A DNA stretch of 64,000 nt from Enterococcus raffinosus (GTDB taxonomy: Bacteria > Bacillota > Bacilli > Lactobacillales > Enterococcaceae), in the NCBI RefSeq assembly GCF_001886185.1, contig NZ_JXLA01000005.1:37365-101364 (forward strand), given 5' to 3'. Under the pieces are notes generated by a model. That model had not been told where the DNA came from. It saw nothing but the letters and a program-made list of their open reading frames with translations, and made no database searches. Below, piece by piece: positions 1 through 9,040 of this stretch. A program made the translations under genes and the position numbers. Within the stretch, counting starts at the first letter, position 1. Every line of letters starts with the position of its first letter.

Positions 1-18
1 TCCCGTTAACCTCCATTC

Positions 19-94
19 GGTTCCGTGGTGTAGGGGTTAACATGCCTGCCTGTCACGCAGGAGATCGCGGGTTCAAATCCCGTCGGGACCGCCA
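19..94 (+). tRNA. tRNA-Asp (GTC)
   Basis: The acceptor arm GGTTCCG pairs with CGGGACC, the anticodon loop carries GTC, a GGTTCAAATCC T-arm follows, and CCA is encoded at 92-94. It is the first of six closely spaced tRNAs, probably the tail of a longer array or rRNA operon lying upstream of the window. Confidence 0.97.
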
Positions 95-127
95 TTATTT
101 AATTAAATACTTTAAACTATTATATAT

Positions 128-203
128 GGCGCGGTAGCTCAGTTGGTAGAGCAACGGATTGAAGCTCCGTGTGTCGGCAGTTCGATTCTGTCCCGCGCCA
201 CCA
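128..203 (+). tRNA. tRNA-Phe (GAA)
   Basis: The acceptor arm GGCGCGG pairs with CCGCGCC. The D-arm and T-arm are intact, the anticodon is GAA, and CCA is encoded at 201-203. The next tRNA starts one base further on, so the array is surely processed from one precursor. Confidence 0.97.
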
Positions 204-204
204 T

Positions 205-285
205 GGAGGAGTAGCGAAGTGGCTAAACGCGACGGACTGTAAATCCGTTCCTTAGGGTTCAGTGGTTCGAATCCACTCTCCTCCA
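205..285 (+). tRNA. tRNA-Tyr (GTA)
   Basis: The acceptor arm GGAGGAG pairs with CTCCTCC, the anticodon is GTA, and there is a long variable arm as expected of bacterial tRNA-Tyr. No CCA is encoded, so it must be added after transcription. Confidence 0.96.
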
Positions 286-293
286 TTTGTTTC

Positions 294-364
294 AGGGGCA
301 TAGTTTAAAGGTAGAACAGCGGTCTCCAAAACCGTTAGTGTGGGTTCAATTCCTGCTGCCCCTG
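294..364 (+). tRNA. tRNA-Trp (CCA)
   Basis: The acceptor arm AGGGGCA pairs with TGCCCCT, the anticodon loop reads CTCCAAA (anticodon CCA), and the discriminator base is G. The 3' CCA is not encoded. Confidence 0.96.
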
Positions 365-374
365 TTCTTTTTAT

Positions 375-449
375 GGCGATCGTGGCGAAGTGGTTAACGC
401 ACCGGATTGTGGCTCCGGCACTCGTGGGTTCGATTCCCATCGTTCGCCC
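375..449 (+). tRNA. tRNA-His (GTG)
   Basis: The anticodon is GTG and the discriminator is C449, as in bacterial tRNA-His. The acceptor arm GGCGATC pairs with GTTCGCC with one T-T mismatch near its base. The extra 5' G typical of tRNA-His would be G375 or the product of 5' processing. CCA is not encoded. Confidence 0.94.
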
Positions 450-458
450 TTGTATTAT

Positions 459-530
459 TGGGGTATAGCCAAGCGGTAAGGCAAGGGACTTTGACTCCCT
501 CATGCGTTGGTTCGAATCCAGCTACCCCAG
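459..530 (+). tRNA. tRNA-Gln (TTG)
   Basis: The acceptor arm TGGGGTA pairs with TACCCCA, the anticodon is TTG, and the T-arm is GGTTCGAATCC. The 3' CCA is not encoded. It is the last tRNA before the array terminator. Confidence 0.96.
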
Positions 531-539
531 TTGTTAAGT

Positions 540-565
540 GAGTTGCAAAAGCAGCTCATTTTTTT
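540..565 (+). terminator. Rho-independent terminator of the tRNA array
   Basis: A 7-bp stem (GAGTTGC / GCAGCTC, one G-T pair) with an AAAA loop is followed by a run of seven T residues, directly after tRNA-Gln. Confidence 0.88.
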
Positions 566-587
566 GTTTTTATATAACAATTATTTA

Positions 588-612
588 GAGCCGCTGATCT
601 TCTCAGCGGCTC
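588..612 (-). terminator. Probable terminator of the pentapeptide-repeat HTH gene
   Basis: A perfect 10-bp inverted repeat (GAGCCGCTGA / TCAGCGGCTC) with a 5-base loop lies just beyond the stop codon of the minus-strand gene. On that strand it is followed by an AT-rich stretch rather than a clean T-run, so it may be inefficient. Confidence 0.6.
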
Positions 613-620
613 ATTAGTAA

Positions 621-1496
621 CTAATGGTTGATCGTAAGTCGTCTTAGCTTCATAAGTCCCCACAGGCATACAACACAAAGCAAGAAAACTATAAAAAGCA
701 ATAAAGATATTGCGGCATAGAGAAATACTGAAGTATTGGTCACTGTTAGAAAGGGACCAATGATCCACTTGTCTATGACTTGTGGGACTTCATGGCGTAA
801 AAGACTAAAAGCTTGTGATATTTCTGGTAGATTACTATGCTCTGGTAAAATACTGGTATAACTTCCGAACGCTTTGTTGCCGATAGCTAGGTAACCTAAC
901 GTAAAATTACCTATACTTACACCGCCAAGGGCCAAGTTGCCTAAAGCCAATAAGCCAATACCAAGATTTCCAAAAGCAATAGCTCCTAATGCAAGGTTTC
1001 CAGCACTGAAAAAGCCCAATGTCAAAATTCCTGCTGAAAATATCCCCAGAGAAAGCAGCCCGAGCGAGAAGATCCCTTTCGTGAAAAACCCTAATGAAAA
1101 AACTCCTGATGAGAAGAAACCCACACTAAAAATCCCTTGAGCAACGGGAATTAATTGTTTCTTATGCCTCATTGTACTGAGTGCGAATCTACGATTATGC
1201 CACAACAGCTCCGAAAGATTTGGAATAATTATATGCAACAAGGGCAGATGAAACAATATAATTTCTGAACGATATTCAAAGTACAACTCCGGTTCTCGTT
1301 CATTTAGCAAATTGTCTAACGAAATATCCAGTAATTGTGCAATCCGTTTTAATGTATCGATATCAGGGTACCCAGCCCCGCGCTCCCATTTAGAAACCGT
1401 TCGATCGGATACATATAGAATGTTAGCGAGTTGTTTTTGTGTAAGTTCGTTTCGTTGGCGATAACTTTTTAATTGTGTCCCTAAAAAATTTCCCAT
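621..1496 (-). CDS. HTH-XRE protein with 18 glycine-led pentapeptide repeats and a C-terminal membrane segment
   Basis: The 291-residue product has three parts. Residues about 6-62 are a Cro/C1-type helix-turn-helix domain (LTQKQLANILYVSDRTVSKWERG). Residues 121-210 are 18 consecutive five-residue units each starting with glycine (GNLAL, GNFTL, GIFSL and similar). Residues about 250-283 are a strongly hydrophobic membrane helix followed by positive charges. The repeat register (small residue, N or hydrophobic, L/F, S/T/A, hydrophobic) fits a pentapeptide-repeat right-handed beta helix, but it is unusually hydrophobic. The start is supported by an upstream AGAGG on the coding strand. It may be a membrane-tethered regulator, but no target is evident. 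Its function is unknown. Confidence 0.85.
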   Translation of the reverse strand: MGNFLGTQLKSYRQRNELTQKQLANILYVSDRTVSKWERGAGYPDIDTLKRIAQLLDISLDNLLNEREPELYFEYRSEIILFHLPLLHIIIPNLSELLWHNRRFALSTMRHKKQLIPVAQGIFSVGFFSSGVFSLGFFTKGIFSLGLLSLGIFSAGILTLGFFSAGNLALGAIAFGNLGIGLLALGNLALGGVSIGNFTLGYLAIGNKAFGSYTSILPEHSNLPEISQAFSLLRHEVPQVIDKWIIGPFLTVTNTSVFLYAAISLLLFIVFLLCVVCLWGLMKLRRLTINH

Positions 1497-1644
1497 TTTA
1501 TTTCCTCTTTCTTATTGATAAATTAAGCATAGCGAATTGTTAAGGAAATGAATAGGGAATTTGATGAAATAGCCATTCTACTTTGCGTAGAGTCCTGTCA
1601 AATCAAGCTTTTACAAAAAAATAGTAAAGTAAAAGGTTTCTCAC

Positions 1645-1673
1645 TTGAAGCCTTTTAGAATATACGCTACATT
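1645..1673 (+). promoter_or_regulatory. Candidate sigma-A promoter for the small basic protein
   Basis: TTGAAG and TACATT are separated by 17 bases. They lie about 110 bases before the small ORF at 1783 and no other gene intervenes. Confidence 0.5.
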
Positions 1674-1782
1674 TAAAAGGAAGAGACAACGAGAGAATCA
1701 AACAGAATTGTAAGTGGTAAGCGATGTTAAAAACTACCTTTAGAAGTCTGTGAATTTTTAAATGAGAAGGGAGAAGAAATGA

Positions 1783-1953
1783 ATGAATAAAGTAGAAGAA
1801 GTCAAAGAAATGTTAACAGATACTGTGGCAAAAATTTATAGTACGATTAAAGACAGTTCATTAGAAGTAACAAAAGAAAAAGGACAGGTGCCTCGTGTAC
1901 GTTCTGTTCGTCCAACTCGCCATACTATTAAATGGAAGGCAAAAAATCATTGA
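1783..1953 (+). CDS. Small basic hypothetical protein (56 aa)
   Basis: This short ORF begins MNKVEEVKEM and ends in a cluster of basic residues (RVRSVRPTRH, then WKAKNH). A purine-rich GAAGGGAGAAG lies just upstream as a ribosome binding site. A good promoter candidate precedes it and a strong terminator follows within 10 bases, so it forms a self-contained transcription unit. An ATG four bases earlier opens only a three-codon frame, so the start is taken at 1783. I do not recognise the family; the amphipathic N-terminus and basic tail could bind nucleic acid or membrane. Confidence 0.65.
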   Translation: MNKVEEVKEMLTDTVAKIYSTIKDSSLEVTKEKGQVPRVRSVRPTRHTIKWKAKNH

Positions 1954-1956
1954 TTA

Positions 1957-1994
1957 AAAAAGAAGCGCTCAGAATTTCTGGGCGCTTCTTTTTT
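1957..1994. terminator. Bidirectional terminator
   Basis: The GAAGCGCTCAG / TCTGGGCGCTTC stem has an AATT loop and is flanked by A-rich and T-rich runs. It serves the small protein gene on the plus strand and the convergent TetR gene on the minus strand. Confidence 0.88.
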
Positions 1995-2601
1995 AATGGT
2001 CAATCTCAATGCCTAGAACAGTCAAATGGCCGTTGCCAACTAATTTAATGACTAATTTAGAAAGGCTGTCAGCATCCATTGTCGTCTCGCTAGTGATCCA
2101 CCAATGCAAGGTACCTACAAAAATGGATGTCATGTATTCAATAATAAAATCTAACGGAACTTCGATATCATTTTCAGTAATCCTCAGTCGCTTGAATACG
2201 TGGGCATATTTTTCATTTAAAATTTCCGCAACTTTTTTCCGCAGGATTTCATTTCCAGAAGCATCCATAATAGTCAAAAAGAATTTTCGATTTGCTTGAA
2301 TTTGTTCGTAAATGTTTTTCAGAACCATTTCAATTTTACGAACTTTTAATCGATTGCCTTGAACAATTTGATCAGGATCAAGCACTGCGGCAAAAGCATC
2401 AATAGCTTGTTTAAAAATATGGTCATAGAGATCTTGCTTGTCTTTAAAATGCGCATAAAAAGTCGCTCGATTAATCATTGCTTCATCGGCAATTTCTTGC
2501 ACGGTGATGTTATCATACCCTTTTTGTTCCACTAGATGGATAAAAGCCTCCATAATCATTTTGTTGGTTCGTTTTACACGCAGGTCAATTTTTTTTGCCA
2601 T
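1993..2601 (-). CDS. TetR/AcrR-family transcriptional regulator
   Basis: The 202-residue protein has an N-terminal TetR helix-turn-helix with the diagnostic segment ITVQEIADEAMINRATFYAHF at about residues 30-50, followed by a helical ligand domain of about 140 residues with a TetR_C-like end. The start at 2601 is chosen because the coding strand has AGAGGAATTATT just before ATG. The longer reading frame upstream lacks a ribosome site and runs through the promoter region. It is divergent from the large activase gene at 2777, so it probably represses that gene and possibly itself. The inducer is unknown. Confidence 0.88.
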   Translation of the reverse strand: MAKKIDLRVKRTNKMIMEAFIHLVEQKGYDNITVQEIADEAMINRATFYAHFKDKQDLYDHIFKQAIDAFAAVLDPDQIVQGNRLKVRKIEMVLKNIYEQIQANRKFFLTIMDASGNEILRKKVAEILNEKYAHVFKRLRITENDIEVPLDFIIEYMTSIFVGTLHWWITSETTMDADSLSKLVIKLVGNGHLTVLGIEIDH

Positions 2602-2776
2602 AATAATTCCTCTCATTTTACAACAGATCGCTTCAGAATGTTGCTTATCACACGAATGAAATGGTTTTGAGTATTGCATAACGTTCGAAATGTTTTTAGA
2701 ATATACGTGAGTAGTATAACAAACACTTTGTAAGTTAATCAACATGTGTTGTTAAAAATGGAAGGTAGGAATAATT
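2602..2776. promoter_or_regulatory. Divergent control region with two dyads
   Basis: Between the TetR gene and the activase gene are two short dyads typical in size for TetR operators: ACAAA-cac-TTTGT at 2719-2731 and CAACA-tg-TGTTG at 2740-2751. A possible -10 element TATAAC lies at 2715-2720, overlapping the first dyad. This arrangement would let the TetR protein block transcription of the activase. No operator has been proven here. Confidence 0.45.
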
Positions 2777-5700
2777 ATGACATTACGAGCGGGGATTGAT
2801 GTTGGCTCTACAACCGTCAAGTTGGTCATTTTGAATGAACAAAACGATAGTTTATTTGCGAAGTATGAACGTCACTTTTCAGATGTGAAAGCTGCCACAG
2901 AACGTGTGTTGCGAGAAGCTGAAGAAGTAATTGGTAGTCAAGGGATGACTATGAGCATCACTGGATCCGGTGGGATGGGTTTAGCAGATGTTTTGGAGAT
3001 TCCTTTTGTGCAAGAGGTAATCGCGTGCACACGCACAGTTGAGGAGGTTATTCCTGAAACGGATGTAGCAATCGAGCTTGGCGGAGAAGACGCAAAGATT
3101 ACCTTTTTTGAAGGTGCTCTCGAGCAACGTATGAATGGTAGCTGTGCAGGAGGTACAGGCGCTTTTATCGATCAAATGGCTGTTCTATTAAAAACAGATG
3201 CCAATGGGGTAAATGAGTTAGCTAAAAATTATAAAACGATTTATCCAATTGCTTCTCGTTGTGGCGTATTCGCTAAAACTGATGTACAGCCGTTGATTAA
3301 TGAAGGAGCGGCCAAAGAAGATATTGCTGCGAGTATTTTCCAAGCAGTGGTTAATCAAACAATAGCTGGTTTAGCAGCTGGTCGTAAAATTAAAGGAAAC
3401 ATTGCGTTTCTTGGTGGTCCCTTATTCTTTATGTCTGAACTGCGCCAACGATTTATTGAGACCTTGAATATCGCGCCAGAGAATGTCATTTTTCCAGAAA
3501 ATCCACAGCTTTTTGTCGCTATGGGTGCTGCCTTTTATTCAGAGGAGGCAGAGACAACTTCTCTTAAGGAGCTGTTGCACCGTTTGACAACGGCAGAAGA
3601 AGGGCACTTGTCTCCATCAGACACGTTAGAACCATTATTTGCTGATGAAGCTGATTTGGCTGATTTTCGAATGCGACACGGGCAAGCACAAGCACAAGAG
3701 AAAAGCTTAACCGACCATGAAGGGGTGGCATTCTTAGGAATAGATGCCGGTTCAACAACAACCAAAGTAGCATTGATTGACGATAGCGGAAACTTAATGT
3801 ATTCATTTTATGGCAATAACCAAGGCCAACCATTGGAAACGACTATGACCGTATTGAAAGATCTCTATTCAAAATTACCTGAGAATGTATTTATCGGAAA
3901 AGCAGCAGTGACTGGATATGGAGAGCAGCTAATAAAGAATGCTTTAAAAGTTGATATCGGTGAAGTGGAGACGATGGCCCATTATAAGGCTGCCAATCAT
4001 TTCCAACCAGGTGTTGATTTCATTTTGGATATCGGCGGTCAGGATATGAAGGCGATGACCATCAAAGACGGTGCGTTGTCCTCCATTCAATTAAATGAAG
4101 CCTGTTCGTCTGGCTGTGGTTCGTTTATTGAAACCTTTGCCAAATCATTGAATTATAATGTAGAAGATTTTGCAAAAGCCGCATTGAAATCAAAAGCACC
4201 TGTTGATTTAGGTTCTCGTTGTACCGTTTTTATGAACTCTAAAGTCAAACAGGTGCAAAAAGAAGGCGCTTCTGTTGGCGATATTTCTGCTGGCTTGTCT
4301 TATTCGGTGATCAAGAATGCGATTTACAAAGTAATCAAAGTACGTCGACCAGAGGAACTTGGTGAGAAAATTGTCTGTCAAGGTGGGACATTCTATAACG
4401 AAGCTGTTTTGCGAGCTTTTGAAATGGTGACAGGACGAGAAGTTGTCCGACCATCAATTGCTGGGTTAATGGGTGCGTTTGGAGCGGCATTGATTGCGCT
4501 AGAAAATTATGAGGTCGGTGAAAAAACCGAAACGCTATCTTTAGCTGAAATTGATAGTTTCACTGCTGAGAAAGAATTTACACATTGCGGATTATGTGAA
4601 AATAATTGCATGTTGACTGTCACACTGTTTTCTGATGGTCGTCAGTTCATTACTGGAAATCGGTGTGAACGTGGTGCTCGGATTAAAGTGAAGCGAGAAG
4701 ATAAAAAAGTCAACTTGGTAGATTACAAATATCGTCGTCTATTCAAATACCGTCCGTTAAGAAAGAAAGAGGCTGTTCGTGGTGAAATTGGTATTCCACG
4801 TGTGCTGAACATGTATGAAAATTATCCATTATGGCATACATTTTTTAGCGACTTAGGCTTCCGAGTAAAATTATCACCTCGTTCAAACAAAGAATTGTAT
4901 GAACAAGGGATGGAAACAATTCCTAGTGATACTGCTTGTTACCCAGCGAAAATTGCTCACGGGCACATCCAAGCCTTGATTGATGATGGTATACCAATGA
5001 TTTTCTACCCTGGAGTTGTTTTTGAACGGGAAGAGTCAAAGGAAGCAGATAATCATTTTAACTGTCCAATTGTTCAAAGTTATCCTGATGTTATACGGAA
5101 CAATGTTGATGATATTCGTGAAGGAAAAGTTGACTATCGTAATCCGTATCTAAATCTAGCAAATGAAGCATCTGTTGCTGCTGTTTTAGGAAGATGCTTC
5201 CAAGATATAGGGATTACACAAGAAGAAATCAATCAAGCATTGCATCATGCTTATGAAGAATTAGAAGCATTTAAAGAAGATATTCGCCAAAAAGGGGAAG
5301 AAACCTTATTAATGCTTAATCAAAAAGGGGAACGCGGTGTCGTTCTTTCTGGTCGCCCGTATCATTTGGACCCAGAAATCAATCACGGTATTGCTGAAGT
5401 GATTACTCAAGAAGGATTTCATGTATTAACAGAAGACAGTGTCTCTCATTTAAGCGACGTGGGAAATCTTCGCGTAGTGAATCAATGGGTATATCATTCT
5501 CGTCTGTATGCGGCAGCTCGAGTAGTAGCAAAATCTAAAAATCTAGAACTTGTTCAACTAAACTCCTTTGGATGCGGCTTGGATGCTGTAACGACGGATC
5601 AAGTTGAAGAAATCATGGAGCAGTATGGTAAAATCTATACCGTTTTAAAAATTGATGAAGGGTCAAATCTTGGTGCTATCAGAATTCGTTTGCGTTCATT

Positions 5701-7018
5701 GAAGGCGGCGGTTAACGAACGTGATAAATCTAATTTCGAACCAGTAAGACGTTTTGAAGAGCCTGAAAAGATCGTCTTTACGAAAGAAATGCGCAAAAAG
5801 CATACCTTGTTATTGCCAATGCTTAGTCCAATTCATCAATCAGGCTTGTTTGATATTGCATTGGAGGCTTCAGGCTATAATGTGGTTTGTTTACCGGCGA
5901 TGGATCGAGAAGCGATCAATGTGGGGTTAAAATTTGTCAATAATGATTCTTGTTACCCGGCGATTATTTCTATTGGTCAACTAGTTGAGGCTTTGCAAAG
6001 CGGTGAGTATGATTTAGACAATACAAGTGTGATGATGAGTCAAACTGGTGGAGGCTGTCGTGCGACGAACTATATTCCATTATTACGCAAAGCATTGAAC
6101 GATGCTGGGTTCCCGCAAGTCCCAGTTGTTTCCGTGTCCCTTGGAAATAAAGGGGTAGAAAGCAATCCTGGCTTCAAATATACGTTACCTATGTTGAAAC
6201 GGATTGTCGTTGCAATTCTTTATGGAGATCTATTTGAGCGAGTAGTGTATAGGACACGTCCTTACGAATTGGAAAAAGGGCAAATTGATGCGCTACATGA
6301 AGAATGGTTGAAGAAAGTGGAGAGCAATGTTCGCAATGGTTCTCTGACAATTTTTAATCGTAATATGAAAAAAATCATCAAAGATTTTGATACAGTACCA
6401 ATCTCAAATGAAGTGAAGCCGAAAGTCGGCGTTGTTGGAGAAATTTTAGTAAAATATTCCCCAACAGCCAATAATGACATCGTTCGTTTATTGGAAGCAG
6501 AAGGTGCGGAGGCAGTTGTTCCAGATTTAATCGGGTTTATGAACTACTCTTTGTATAATCAAATTTGGAAATACGACAACATGGGAATGCCGAAGAAAAA
6601 CAAAACGATTGCTGAAATGGCCATTAAATTGATTGAGGTAGTGGAAAAGCCAATGGATAAAGCATTGCGTGCCTCTAAACGATTTACAGGCATCCATTCT
6701 ATTTATCAACTAGCTGAAGATGCTAGTAAAATTCTTTCTATCGGGAATCACACAGGTGAAGGATGGTTCTTGACTGGCGAAATGATTGATTTATTGAAAA
6801 CAGGGGTAAATAACATTGTATGTATGCAGCCATTTGGGTGTTTGCCAAACCATGTCGTTGGTAAAGGTGTTATCAAAGAACTGCGTCATCAATATCCAAA
6901 ATCAAATATTGCGGCTATTGATTATGACCCAGGTGTTTCAATCGTAAATCAGCTAAATCGTATTCGTTTGATGATGGCTACAGCCAATAAACAATTAAAA
7001 GAAGAAGTTAAAAATTAA
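2777..7018 (+). CDS. 2-hydroxyacyl-CoA dehydratase activase-type ATPase, large fused form
   Basis: The 1413-residue protein belongs to the BcrAD/BadFG (HgdC-like) activase superfamily. Two ASKHA ATPase modules are visible: one starts with [10 protein letters not shown] at residue 6 and has [11 protein letters not shown] near 120; the second starts with [12 protein letters not shown] near 320 and has ACSSGCGSF near 441. The Cys residues in those loops match the position that holds the bridging 4Fe-4S cluster in HgdC. A CxxCxxxC segment (CGLCENNC, about 604) plus GNRCERGA (about 628) precedes a DUF2229-type region and a long C-terminal part with conserved cysteines resembling the dehydratase subunit. 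Known HgdC proteins drive ATP-dependent electron transfer to 2-hydroxyacyl-CoA dehydratases. The substrate here is unknown and no separate dehydratase genes lie nearby. A GGAAGGTAGGA ribosome site precedes the ATG. Confidence 0.85.
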   Translation: MTLRAGIDVGSTTVKLVILNEQNDSLFAKYERHFSDVKAATERVLREAEEVIGSQGMTMSITGSGGMGLADVLEIPFVQEVIACTRTVEEVIPETDVAIELGGEDAKITFFEGALEQRMNGSCAGGTGAFIDQMAVLLKTDANGVNELAKNYKTIYPIASRCGVFAKTDVQPLINEGAAKEDIAASIFQAVVNQTIAGLAAGRKIKGNIAFLGGPLFFMSELRQRFIETLNIAPENVIFPENPQLFVAMGAAFYSEEAETTSLKELLHRLTTAEEGHLSPSDTLEPLFADEADLADFRMRHGQAQAQEKSLTDHEGVAFLGIDAGSTTTKVALIDDSGNLMYSFYGNNQGQPLETTMTVLKDLYSKLPENVFIGKAAVTGYGEQLIKNALKVDIGEVETMAHYKAANHFQPGVDFILDIGGQDMKAMTIKDGALSSIQLNEACSSGCGSFIETFAKSLNYNVEDFAKAALKSKAPVDLGSRCTVFMNSKVKQVQKEGASVGDISAGLSYSVIKNAIYKVIKVRRPEELGEKIVCQGGTFYNEAVLRAFEMVTGREVVRPSIAGLMGAFGAALIALENYEVGEKTETLSLAEIDSFTAEKEFTHCGLCENNCMLTVTLFSDGRQFITGNRCERGARIKVKREDKKVNLVDYKYRRLFKYRPLRKKEAVRGEIGIPRVLNMYENYPLWHTFFSDLGFRVKLSPRSNKELYEQGMETIPSDTACYPAKIAHGHIQALIDDGIPMIFYPGVVFEREESKEADNHFNCPIVQSYPDVIRNNVDDIREGKVDYRNPYLNLANEASVAAVLGRCFQDIGITQEEINQALHHAYEELEAFKEDIRQKGEETLLMLNQKGERGVVLSGRPYHLDPEINHGIAEVITQEGFHVLTEDSVSHLSDVGNLRVVNQWVYHSRLYAAARVVAKSKNLELVQLNSFGCGLDAVTTDQVEEIMEQYGKIYTVLKIDEGSNLGAIRIRLRSLKAAVNERDKSNFEPVRRFEEPEKIVFTKEMRKKHTLLLPMLSPIHQSGLFDIALEASGYNVVCLPAMDREAINVGLKFVNNDSCYPAIISIGQLVEALQSGEYDLDNTSVMMSQTGGGCRATNYIPLLRKALNDAGFPQVPVVSVSLGNKGVESNPGFKYTLPMLKRIVVAILYGDLFERVVYRTRPYELEKGQIDALHEEWLKKVESNVRNGSLTIFNRNMKKIIKDFDTVPISNEVKPKVGVVGEILVKYSPTANNDIVRLLEAEGAEAVVPDLIGFMNYSLYNQIWKYDNMGMPKKNKTIAEMAIKLIEVVEKPMDKALRASKRFTGIHSIYQLAEDASKILSIGNHTGEGWFLTGEMIDLLKTGVNNIVCMQPFGCLPNHVVGKGVIKELRHQYPKSNIAAIDYDPGVSIVNQLNRIRLMMATANKQLKEEVKN

Positions 7019-7023
7019 TGCCG

Positions 7024-7061
7024 AGAGTAGACCAATTAAAATGGGTCTACTCTTTTGTTTT
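7024..7061 (+). terminator. Rho-independent terminator
   Basis: A 10-bp stem (AGAGTAGACC / GGTCTACTCT) is followed by a T-rich tract, six bases after the activase stop codon. Confidence 0.88.
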
Positions 7062-7102
7062 TAGAGAAAAGATGAAGGGGAAGAAAGAGCAAAGGATTTT
7101 TG

Positions 7103-7131
7103 TTGTTAATTAGGTATATACCAGTTATAAT
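7103..7131 (+). promoter_or_regulatory. Promoter with embedded GntR-type operator
   Basis: TTGTTA and a perfect TATAAT are 17 bases apart. The perfect palindrome GGTATATACC (7113-7122) fills the spacer. It resembles the short palindromes bound by HutC-subfamily GntR proteins, so the downstream regulator very likely represses itself. Confidence 0.75.
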
Positions 7132-7164
7132 GAAAGTAGAAAAAATTGAACGGGGTGACGGAAC

Positions 7165-7869
7165 GTGGCGAATCAGGTGCCAGTTTATATTCAAATACAT
7201 GATCAATTGAAGCATGAAATTGAAAAGGGTGTATGGAAGATTGGGGCTCGCTTGCCTTCTGAACGAGAATTATCGTTAAGATTTGGAGTAAGTCGGATGA
7301 CTCTCCGTCAGGCGATTCAAACATTGTCGGATGAGGGGATTTTAGAACGAAAAATTGGATCAGGTACTTACGTTGCAAGTAAGAAAGTCCAAGAAAAAAT
7401 GAGTGGAACCACAAGCTTTACCGATATTATGGAATCGTTAGGCAAAGTGCCTTCAAGTAAAACAATTTCTTTCTTCCACTCACGAGCAAGCTCTAGTGAA
7501 GCAGAGAAGCTTGGCTTGGAAAAGGGTGAGCAGGTATTGCGGATGGAACGAATTCGATATGCAGATGATGTGCCCATTTGTTTCGAGGTGGCCAGTATTC
7601 CGGCAAAATTAATAGAAGGCTTCAGCAAAGAAGAAATCACAGACTCCTTTTATCATAGTTTACAAGAAAAAGGATTCGAAATAGGGCGAGCAAATCAAAC
7701 TGTGTCAGCTATTCTGGCTTCAGAGCAAATTGCTGATTACTTAGACGTAAAGCGCGGAGATGCGATTTTACGTTTACGTCAGGTGTCATATTTAGCGGAT
7801 GAACGACCATTTGAATATGTGAGAACGCAATATGTTGGCAGTCGCTTTGAATTTTATTTAGAAAAATAA
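7165..7869 (+). CDS. GntR-family (HutC/UTRA) transcriptional regulator
   Basis: The 234-residue protein has a winged-helix GntR domain (LPSERELSLRFGVSRMTLRQAIQ, residues about 30-52) and a UTRA effector domain from about residue 90 to the end (ERIRYADDVPICFEVASIP, then RPFEYVRTQY). UTRA domains of this subfamily bind small sugar phosphates or amino-sugar ligands. The start is GTG, preceded by GGGGTGACG. No transport or sugar gene is adjacent, so the regulated pathway probably lies elsewhere. The operator inside its promoter suggests autoregulation. Confidence 0.9.
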   Translation: MANQVPVYIQIHDQLKHEIEKGVWKIGARLPSERELSLRFGVSRMTLRQAIQTLSDEGILERKIGSGTYVASKKVQEKMSGTTSFTDIMESLGKVPSSKTISFFHSRASSSEAEKLGLEKGEQVLRMERIRYADDVPICFEVASIPAKLIEGFSKEEITDSFYHSLQEKGFEIGRANQTVSAILASEQIADYLDVKRGDAILRLRQVSYLADERPFEYVRTQYVGSRFEFYLEK

Positions 7870-7878
7870 TCCAAGAGC

Positions 7879-8520
7879 TTATGCCTCCTGGATCATTTGC
7901 TCGAAATAAGTAGTATCTCCGGTTTTGAAGTGAACCTGCCCATTTAATAAATCGATGACTTTAGACTCGAACGACTCTATTTGATTTTCATCGACCATAC
8001 AAGTAACAATAACTTGGTCGGTGAACTGGGTATCTTTTACTGCTACTTGTTCGTTGGCGATAAAGTTTTCCATTCTTCCCCAATTGGGATAGTCCAGCTG
8101 GACAAAAACCTCTTGCTGTAGACGTCCTTCTACAATACCGGTAGAGGCTATTGCTTGAGCGACGGCACCTGAATATGCACGAATTAGACCACCAGCACCG
8201 AGTTTAGTTCCGCCGAAGTAACGGGTAACCACGGCGCAAACATTTATTAGATTATTTTTTTTCAGCACTTCTAACATTGGAACACCGGCAGTTCCACTAG
8301 GCTCACCATCGTCTGATGAGCGTTGAATTTCGTTGTGTTCTCCCAAAACAAACGCACTACAATTATGATTGGCTTTCCAATGTTCCTTTTTAATCTGTTG
8401 AATAAAGTTTTTCGCTTCGTCTTCTGATTCGATACGCTTTAAAAAGCAAATGAAGCGAGATTTTTTTATTTCGATTTCATGTTGATTGTCTTCTTTGATG
8501 GTTCGATAATTTTGCAACAT
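7879..8520 (-). CDS. YigZ/IMPACT-family protein
   Basis: The 213-residue protein is a full-length member of the UPF0029/IMPACT family. It contains the family segments KKSRFICFLKRI, SDDGEPSGTAGVPML and VTRYFGGTKLGAGGLIRAYS in the N-terminal domain, followed by the DUF1949 C-terminal domain. The biochemical role in bacteria is not settled; the eukaryotic homologue inhibits GCN2. It is convergent with the GntR gene. In related Firmicutes it is often divergent from comFA-comFC, as seen here with one small gene in between. Confidence 0.93.
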   Translation of the reverse strand: MLQNYRTIKEDNQHEIEIKKSRFICFLKRIESEDEAKNFIQQIKKEHWKANHNCSAFVLGEHNEIQRSSDDGEPSGTAGVPMLEVLKKNNLINVCAVVTRYFGGTKLGAGGLIRAYSGAVAQAIASTGIVEGRLQQEVFVQLDYPNWGRMENFIANEQVAVKDTQFTDQVIVTCMVDENQIESFESKVIDLLNGQVHFKTGDTTYFEQMIQEA

Positions 8521-8630
8521 AATTTTGCCTCACTTTAATTTTCTCTATTATAGTATAGGAGATATATGGTGTGGGTTTCAACTATTGGTTATTTGACAAA
8601 CTATTTTTTGTTTAAAGATGAGGGATGAGA

Positions 8631-8918
8631 ATGACACGAGCAAAAAAATACGATGGCATTACGCATTATTTAAAAAGTAATAATGGCTCACAGGTGACGC
8701 TAACCTTTACACAGTTTGATGAGCTGTTGTTCCCTCGCAGCGGGCTGCCGCAGACCGCTCGACAAGATGTTGATTGGTGGGCAAATGATTATCGGCACCC
8801 AGAAAAGGGCGCTTATGGCTGGCTAAATGCAAACTATGAAGTAGTACAAGTAAATCTAGACAAAGAATATGTGGTTTTCAATAAACTAGTAAAATCAAGT
8901 TGGCTCATGCAAAACTGA
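8631..8918 (+). CDS. Small protein resembling DUF7662
   Basis: The product of about 95 residues starts MTRAKKYDGIT and contains a Trp/Asp-rich middle (QDVDWWANDY) and a GAYGWLNANYEV segment, which I associate with small DUF7662-type proteins of unknown function. An ATG six bases earlier (8625) sits only one base after the GAGGG ribosome site, so the ATG at 8631 with better spacing is preferred. A TTGACA box lies at 8593-8598, but its -10 partner is poor. It sits alone between yigZ and comFA, and has its own terminator. Confidence 0.75.
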   Translation: MTRAKKYDGITHYLKSNNGSQVTLTFTQFDELLFPRSGLPQTARQDVDWWANDYRHPEKGAYGWLNANYEVVQVNLDKEYVVFNKLVKSSWLMQN

Positions 8919-8930
8919 AAAATACATAAA

Positions 8931-8969
8931 AAGGAGGTGCAGCATTCAATTGCTTCGCCTTCTTTTTTT
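8931..8969 (+). terminator. Rho-independent terminator
   Basis: A 13-bp stem with one mismatch and two G-T pairs (AAGGAGGTGCAGC / GCTTCGCCTTCTT) is followed by a T-run, just after the small gene. Confidence 0.75.
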
Positions 8970-9040
8970 GTACTATAGAAAGAAGCTAAACCTAAAGCTT
9001 GGAAGTGTTGATTGCGTACTTTTGAAAAAGGGGAGTGTAT

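Noticed and set aside
95-503. Minus-strand ORFs over the tRNA array
   Set aside because: They read antisense through tRNA genes and have no ribosome sites; these are well-known spurious predictions.
937-1140. Plus-strand Pro/Lys-rich ORF
   Set aside because: It is the antisense image of the pentapeptide repeats in the real minus-strand gene.
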